Shown piece by piece: positions 14,294-18,618 of a stretch of DNA of 18,618 bases. Numbering within the stretch: the first letter of the stretch is position 1; each line of letters opens with the position of its first letter. Below the pieces are notes generated by a model, which worked only from the letters and a program-made list of their open reading frames with translations, did not search any database and was not told the DNA's origin. Origin of the DNA: Streptomyces sp. NRRL WC-3549 (GTDB lineage: Bacteria; Actinomycetota; Actinomycetes; Streptomycetales; Streptomycetaceae); assembly GCF_000721935.1 (NCBI RefSeq), contig NZ_KL585394.1, forward strand, positions 279,576 to 298,193, read 5' to 3'. The position numbers and the translations under genes are program-made.

Positions 14294-15423
14294 GATCCGC
14301 CCGTGGCCTTGAGAGCCTGTCCGAGGGCGGTCACCACTCGGTGGACATCTGCCTCGGTGAGGTGCTGGTGGAAGGGCAGGCTCAGGATTTCCCGGCTGGC
14401 CCGTTCGGTGGCGGGCAGGTCACGCTTCCAGCGTGCGAAGGCGGGCTGAAGGTGGTTGGGCGGGTAGTGAACGCCGACTCCGATGTTCCTCGCCCGTAGG
14501 TGGGCGAATACGTGGTCCCGGTGCGGCACGCGTACCTGACACAGGTGCGGCACCGTGTGGCCGAGGCCGACGTCGACGAGCGTCACCCCCTCCAGCGCGT
14601 CCAGGGCATCGCTGTAGGTGCGCCACAGATGCCGCCGGGAGCGCACGGTGGCGTCGAAATGGTCGAACTGCGCCAGTCCGATGGCGGCGTTGATGGACGA
14701 GAGCTGGTACCGCAAGCCGAAGCATTCCACCTGGTAGCTGGTGGTCTCAGCGCGCTCGCTCTGGGACTGCGTAACGCCCAGCATGCGAAGTCGGCGGACA
14801 GCGGCGGCCTCCTCGGGCGTACGGGGGATGACGGCCCCGCCTTGGCCACAGGTAAGATTCTTGACCGGCCCGAAGGAAAAGCACGTCAGGGCCGTGTCGT
14901 CGGCGCCGACGTGTTTGGGTCCGCAGTGAGAGCCGAAGGCATGGGCAGCGTCCTCGATGACCACGATGCCCCGCTCAGCCAGATCCTCGCGAATGGAGCT
15001 GAGGTGGACGGCCCGGCCGCCGAAGAGCACCGGCAGCACGGCGGCCGTGTCATCAGTGACTGCGTCCATGACGAGTTGCGGGGTGACGCACAACGTCGCC
15101 GGGTCTACGTCGATGAACCGCGGGGCAGCTCCTACAGCCCGGATGGCCTGCACAGTGGCGCAGAATGTCATGGACGGCACGATCACCTCGTCGCCAAGGC
15201 CGATGCCTGTGGCCAGCAGGGCACTGTGCAGAGCCGCGGTACCGGAACTGACGGCCACCACGTCGGGTACGCCGAGGTACGCGGCGATCCGCCTCTCGAA
15301 TTCGACGGTGAGGTCAGTGTGTCCGTACTGGCCGGCCTCCAGGACTCGGGCGACAGACGCTGCTTCTCGTCCGTAGAGGTACGGGGACGCGTTGCGCCGG
15401 GCGTCGGGGGTGGTCAGGTTCAT
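14290..15423 (-). CDS. DegT/DnrJ/EryC1/StrS-type sugar aminotransferase
   Basis: A 377-residue PLP enzyme that aminates keto-sugar nucleotides. Family blocks include GQYGHTDLTVEFE (31-43), AVSSGTAALHSAL (57-69), DEVIVPSMTFCATVQAI (78-94), VVIEDAAHAFGS (154-165, with Asp158 contacting PLP nitrogen) and FSFGPVKNLTCGQGG (182-196, with Lys188 forming the Schiff base). The likely substrate is the 4-keto-6-deoxy sugar made by the dehydratase encoded just upstream, or its 3-keto isomer. Product regiochemistry cannot be read from sequence. Start ATG 15423 lies 42 nt after the dehydratase stop and has a weak GGGG ribosome-binding site; the 3' end overlaps the phosphatase start by 4 nt. Unlike most family members, it sits in a cluster without a visible thymidylyltransferase. 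Confidence 0.92.
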   Translation of the reverse strand: MNLTTPDARRNASPYLYGREAASVARVLEAGQYGHTDLTVEFERRIAAYLGVPDVVAVSSGTAALHSALLATGIGLGDEVIVPSMTFCATVQAIRAVGAAPRFIDVDPATLCVTPQLVMDAVTDDTAAVLPVLFGGRAVHLSSIREDLAERGIVVIEDAAHAFGSHCGPKHVGADDTALTCFSFGPVKNLTCGQGGAVIPRTPEEAAAVRRLRMLGVTQSQSERAETTSYQVECFGLRYQLSSINAAIGLAQFDHFDATVRSRRHLWRTYSDALDALEGVTLVDVGLGHTVPHLCQVRVPHRDHVFAHLRARNIGVGVHYPPNHLQPAFARWKRDLPATERASREILSLPFHQHLTEADVHRVVTALGQALKATGGS

Positions 15424-15465
15424 GTGGTTACCCCGTTCATGGCGATGCGCTTCAGGTCGGCCGTC

Positions 15466-16371
15466 TCACCCATCCTCCAAGCGGTGGGCAGGCCGGTAAC
15501 CGAGCTGGTCGCGGGCCTTGGACCAGTCGATCGAGTAGCGGGCGTCGTTCGACGGTCGGTCGGGGATGTACGTGACCGCGTCCCACGTCGCGCCGCAGAT
15601 GTTCAGCAGGTGGCCGGTCAGCTCCTTGGTGGACAGGTCAGTACCTCCACCGAGGTTGTAGACCTCGCCCGGCTCCCCATCACGCAGCACTGCTTCGATC
15701 CCGGCGCAGTTGTCTTCTACATGCAGCCAGTTACGTACGTGCTGCCCCCGGTCGTGGAGCGTGACGGGTACTCCTCGCAAGAGTCGGGTCACGAAGAGCG
15801 GGATGACCTTTTCGGGGTACTGATAGGGCCCGTAGTTGTTGCTGCTACGAGTCGCACACAGCGGGAGCCCAAGCGTCTGGTAGGCACCCAGGGCTACCAG
15901 ATCTGCGGCCGCCTTCGACACCGCGTACGGGACCGAGGGACGCAAGGGCGAATCCTCGGTCGCGGCCCCCTCCAGCAGCGGGCCGTAAACCTCGTCGGTC
16001 GAGACGTGGACGAACTTGTCGACGCCGTGGCGGTGTGCGGCATCCACGAGCACCCGGGTGCCGAGAACATTCGTGGACAAGAACGCGTCGGCCGCGTTGT
16101 AGGAGCGGTCGACGTGGGACTCGGCCGCGAAATGCACCACTGCTGTGGTACCGGACGCCATCAGGCTGTCGACAACAGCTACGTCACGGATGTCGCCGTG
16201 GACGAACCGTAGTTTGTCGGACAGGAACGCCATGCCCAGGTTCTCGATGTGACCGGCGTAGGTAAGGGCGTCAAGGACGGTCACACGGGCGACGTCCTCG
16301 GTCTGGATGATCCGCTTGACGAAGTGCGAGCCGATGAAGCCCGCACCTCCAGTGACGAGTACGTGTTTCAT
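15466..16371 (-). CDS. dTDP-glucose 4,6-dehydratase, short C-terminus
   Basis: A 301-residue NAD-dependent short-chain-type dehydratase (RmlB/StrE class) converting dTDP-glucose to dTDP-4-keto-6-deoxyglucose. It shows the Rossmann motif TGGAGFIGS (7-15), DALTYAGHIENL (34-45), the catalytic STDEVYG (124-130, Asp126 and Glu127), YAVSK (149-153, Tyr149 and Lys153), SSNNYGPYQYPEKVIP (176-191) and RPSNDARYSIDWSKA (272-286). GGGAGG (16377-16382) lies 5 nt before ATG 16371. The protein stops at RLEDG, about 20 residues earlier than usual, losing the typical final Trp/Tyr-rich helix. This may be natural or a frameshift. It is the first gene of the dehydratase-aminotransferase-phosphatase operon and divergent from the regulator. 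Confidence 0.92.
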   Translation of the reverse strand: MKHVLVTGGAGFIGSHFVKRIIQTEDVARVTVLDALTYAGHIENLGMAFLSDKLRFVHGDIRDVAVVDSLMASGTTAVVHFAAESHVDRSYNAADAFLSTNVLGTRVLVDAAHRHGVDKFVHVSTDEVYGPLLEGAATEDSPLRPSVPYAVSKAAADLVALGAYQTLGLPLCATRSSNNYGPYQYPEKVIPLFVTRLLRGVPVTLHDRGQHVRNWLHVEDNCAGIEAVLRDGEPGEVYNLGGGTDLSTKELTGHLLNICGATWDAVTYIPDRPSNDARYSIDWSKARDQLGYRPAHRLEDG

Positions 16372-16490
16372 GCGCGCCTCCCGGAAGAGTGGCGGCCCGG
16401 CACATCGCGCAGAAGCGCCGATGTCGGCAGGCCGTCGACAGATGCCCGGAACCTCCCCGAGCTGCCTCCACGGTGGGCCGCACACCCCAT

Positions 16491-16557
16491 TGGAGTCTGT
16501 ATCCCCGATGTGGGCCCGCTCTGCGAAGCGGGTCGCTACGGTGCCGTACAGACACCA
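16491..16557. promoter_or_regulatory. Paired inverted half-sites in the divergent promoter region
   Basis: TGGAGTCTGTA (16491-16501) and TACAGACACCA (16547-16557) are inverted copies with one mismatch, centred 56 bp apart. Between them CCCGCT (16515-16520) and AGCGGG (16527-16532) form a smaller dyad. The second half-site ends 16 nt before the regulator ATG. This suits an operator through which the adjacent HTH protein could control itself and the divergent sugar operon. Confidence 0.45.
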
Positions 16558-16573
16558 GAGTTGGGGGGTGTGC

Positions 16574-17920
16574 ATGAAGACGGAAGCAGTACGCCATCCC
16601 CTGACCTACGTGCGCCGGCAACGCGGGTGGAGCATGGAAAAACTCGCCCACCACCTGAACCTGGCCGCGCAACGTCGCGGTCTTCGCATCGCTGCCGACC
16701 GCAGTCGCATCTACCGGTGGGAGCACAGACGGGTAGGCGCTCCCAGCGACCTCTATCAAGAGCTGCTGGCCGACGTTCTGGGCATCGATACCGCTCGATT
16801 GCGGACCGTGGCATGGCCGTGGTGGCTCCCCGCCTACGATCGCCCGTTCCCCTTCAGCCTGGCCGGCGCCCACGCCGCCCACACGGAGTTATTGGTGGAA
16901 CTCGACCAGCCTGACCGCCGTACCTTCCTCGTTCTCGCCGCCGGATCCTTAGTCGGAATGGCAACCGAATGGGCTCGCGTCGAACCCGAACGTCTGGCCG
17001 GGGCTCTGGCTGGGCGCCGTGTCGACGAAAGCCTGCTCACCTGGCTGGAGAGCAGCGTCGAACGTCTCCCCGGCCTGGCGAACACATCCCCTCAGGAATG
17101 TGCCGACCTCCTCACAGCGGCCATGCGCGTCACGATCAACCTGCTCGGCTCAGCCCGCTACGACGAACCCACCGGCCGCCGCCTGCTTACCGTTCTGGCT
17201 CAGGCGGCCCAGAGCGCCGCCTGGCTCCACTTCGACCAAGGCCGCCACGCCTCGGCGCAACGCCACTGGCGCACCGCCCTGCACTCAGCCCACAGCACCG
17301 ACGACCGCGATCTCGGAGCCGGAGTCCTTTCCGACCTCGCGTACTCCGCCACTTGGCTCGGCCACCCCGGTGAGGCGGTCGAGATCCTCGCCCTTGCCCG
17401 TACCCGAACCCGCCACGCGACAGCCCGCTCCCTGCTGGATGTACGCCGGGCTCGCGCCCTCGCGGTCCTCCAGGACGATGTGGGCACCGCCCGCGCACTC
17501 AACGACGCCGAACACCAACTGGAGCGTGGCGATGCACAATCCGCACCCCCGTGGGTGTCCTGGATGTCATCCGCCGACCTCGCAGTTGATGCGGGCCGCT
17601 GCTGGCTGGACCTGGAAGACCCACGGCGAGCCACCGTCGCGCTGGACGAGGGCCTGGGCCTGCTGGCCCCCGAACGGGTCAGAACCCGCGCCATCATGCT
17701 CACGTATCGTGCCCACGCCGCGCTCGCCGAGCGTGACGTCGACGCAGCCGTGTCGGATACCCGAACAGCGCTGGACACCGCCCTGGGGACAGGTGCTTCA
17801 CGGTGCCTCGACCTGGTGCGCGGCACCCTCGGGGAGTCACTCGAACCCCACAAGGGCGAAACCGCCGTTCGAGACCTGCGCTCGTACGCACAGCAGCGGT
17901 TGACGTCCGCGCGTGCGTGA
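16574..17920 (+). CDS. HTH (XRE-like) regulator with TPR-like C-terminal domain; two TTA codons
   Basis: A 448-residue cytosolic regulator. Residues about 9-75 are a helix-turn-helix segment resembling XRE/Cro types (LTYVRRQRGWSMEKLAHHLN, then DRSRIYRWEHRRV). Residues about 115-440 are all-helical, with blocks such as AQAAQSAAWLHFDQGRHASA, LSDLAYSATWLGHPGEAVEI and LTYRAHAALAERDVDAAV that look like degenerate TPR units, as in many Streptomyces signal-responsive regulators. ATG 16574 is preceded by a GGGGGG run at 16563-16568. The frame is open upstream but overlaps the divergent dehydratase and its leader. Codons 106 (16889-16891) and 126 (16949-16951) are TTA, rare in Streptomyces and read only by the bldA tRNA, so expression is probably tied to development. 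It likely controls the divergent sugar operon. Confidence 0.82.
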   Translation: MKTEAVRHPLTYVRRQRGWSMEKLAHHLNLAAQRRGLRIAADRSRIYRWEHRRVGAPSDLYQELLADVLGIDTARLRTVAWPWWLPAYDRPFPFSLAGAHAAHTELLVELDQPDRRTFLVLAAGSLVGMATEWARVEPERLAGALAGRRVDESLLTWLESSVERLPGLANTSPQECADLLTAAMRVTINLLGSARYDEPTGRRLLTVLAQAAQSAAWLHFDQGRHASAQRHWRTALHSAHSTDDRDLGAGVLSDLAYSATWLGHPGEAVEILALARTRTRHATARSLLDVRRARALAVLQDDVGTARALNDAEHQLERGDAQSAPPWVSWMSSADLAVDAGRCWLDLEDPRRATVALDEGLGLLAPERVRTRAIMLTYRAHAALAERDVDAAVSDTRTALDTALGTGASRCLDLVRGTLGESLEPHKGETAVRDLRSYAQQRLTSARA

Positions 17921-17943
17921 ACAGCCCGCCCCGACACGGACGG

Positions 17944-17987
17944 CCTGGGCGCATCGCACGACCAGCGCGTGGCTGACAGCGCCCAGG
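17944..17987. terminator. Long-loop inverted repeat between convergent genes
   Basis: CCTGGGCGC (17944-17952) and GCGCCCAGG (17979-17987) are exact reverse complements with a 26-nt loop. They lie between the 3' ends of the HTH regulator and the TetR gene, so a bidirectional terminator is the simplest reading. There is no U-tract on either side. Confidence 0.4.
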
Positions 17988-18078
17988 GACGGACAGGAAC
18001 GCCTGGAGCCCCGTTCACGCGGGAAGCGGCCCTCAGCGGCGCCGGAGGAAGAGGACGAGGTGCCGGTGTCCAGCCGGG

Positions 18079-18601
18079 TCAACGGGGGGCCGGTGGGGCG
18101 GCTCGGACCAGGGACCGGGCCAGCTCGGTGCTTCCGGAGAGGGTGTCGAGCGGGAGGGGCTGCGTGGCGAGGGCCCCTTCGTGCAGCGTGAGAAGCCGGG
18201 TGGCGAGGAGGGCGGGGTCCGGGCAGCCCGCCGTGGTGGCGAGTTCCTCGAAGAGGTTCAGCAGCCAGAGCTTCTGGTTCGTGGCGATGCGGTGCGCGGG
18301 GTGCGAGGGGTCCGGGAGTTCGGCCAGCGCGTTGATGAACGCACATCCGCGGGTGTTGCTCCCGCTCCAGGTCCGCAGGGCGTCGAAGGGGGCGGTGACG
18401 GCCTCGACGGGATCGTCGCAGGCGCCGACGGCGGCGAGGACGAGTGACCGCCAGCGCTGATCACGTCCGTCGAGGTAGGCCGCCACGAGGTGGTCCTTGG
18501 AACCGAACTGGTTGTACAGGGTCCGCTTGGTCACGCCCGAGTGCTCGGCGATCAGGTCCACGCCGACCGCGGTGATGCCACGGGCGTAGAACAGTTCCTC
18601 G
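18079..18601 (-). CDS. TetR/AcrR-family regulator, N-terminus cut by contig end
   Basis: The minus strand reads EELFYARGITAVGVDLIAEH followed by SGVTKRTLYNQFGSKDHLVA, the classic TetR DNA-binding domain. An acyl- or drug-sensing-type helical C-terminal domain follows (GCAFINALAELPDPSHPAH, LLTLHEGALATQPLPL) to the stop at 18081-18079. The true start is missing: genomic sequence ends at about 18601 where adapter sequence begins. A GTG at 18561 would fall inside the HTH domain and should not be taken as the start. TetR proteins are usually ligand-responsive repressors of a neighbouring gene, which here would lie off the contig. Confidence 0.85.
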
Positions 18602-18618
18602 GATGTGTATAAGAGACA
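18602..18618 (+). other. Tn5/Nextera mosaic-end adapter remnant (sequencing artefact)
   Basis: GATGTGTATAAGAGACA matches 17 consecutive bases of the 19-bp Tn5 mosaic end used in Nextera libraries (AGATGTGTATAAGAGACAG). It sits exactly at the window end and interrupts the TetR gene, so it is untrimmed adapter and not part of the genome. Confidence 0.9.

Noticed and set aside
15420..15473. A 17-codon gene between the dehydratase and aminotransferase
   Set aside because: GGAGG touches its ATG with no spacing; better treated as evidence for a possible frameshift in the dehydratase.
18602..18618. A natural Tn5-like transposon end
   Set aside because: Only the mosaic end is present, exactly at the sequence terminus, in the middle of a gene; library adapter is the simpler explanation.

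Overview
The window is high-GC actinobacterial DNA, almost certainly Streptomyces. Third codon positions are strongly G/C biased, GTG starts occur, there is an ECF-type sigma factor with a membrane anti-sigma partner, and one regulator carries rare TTA (bldA-type) codons. It looks like the end of a draft contig: the last 17 bases match the Tn5/Nextera mosaic-end adapter, and the gene at each edge is incomplete.

Left part (1-5659), core-like: a LeuE/LysE-type amino-acid exporter (partial), a stand-alone methylmalonyl-CoA mutase-type large subunit without the B12 domain, a divergent lipoprotein L,D-transpeptidase (peptidoglycan cross-linking), then a convergent sigma factor/anti-sigma pair whose reading frames overlap by one base.

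Centre (about 5790-12430), accessory: a four-gene conflict/defence module, lower in GC than its surroundings. Gene 1 is an AAA+ ATPase and gene 2 a subtilisin-like S8 protease. They overlap by 29 nt and resemble the IetA/IetS pair known as a plasmid toxin-antitoxin and later as an antiphage system. Gene 3 is an EACC1-like small protein. Gene 4 is a caspase-like protease with an EF-hand-like calcium loop and a C-terminal PQQ-type beta-propeller. So a serine protease and a cysteine protease, each with a dedicated partner, sit side by side. Upstream of the ATPase are two identical 15-bp palindromes 18 bp apart (likely operator). The module lies between direct repeats: a 21-bp exact repeat at 5814 and 12334, and a 19-bp exact repeat at 5888 and 12197. 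These could mark an insertion, although no integrase or transposase is visible.

Right part (12623-18618), accessory sugar/cell-envelope cassette: a MurG-like glycosyltransferase converges on a three-gene operon (dTDP-glucose 4,6-dehydratase with a short C-terminus, DegT-type aminotransferase, low-molecular-weight tyrosine phosphatase). Divergent from that operon is an HTH/TPR-like regulator with two TTA codons. A TetR regulator, truncated by the contig end, closes the window. The likely logic is synthesis of an aminodeoxysugar nucleotide and its transfer by the MurG-like enzyme, under developmental control. The acceptor cannot be read from sequence.

No tRNA, rRNA, CRISPR array, transposase or integrase was recognised.
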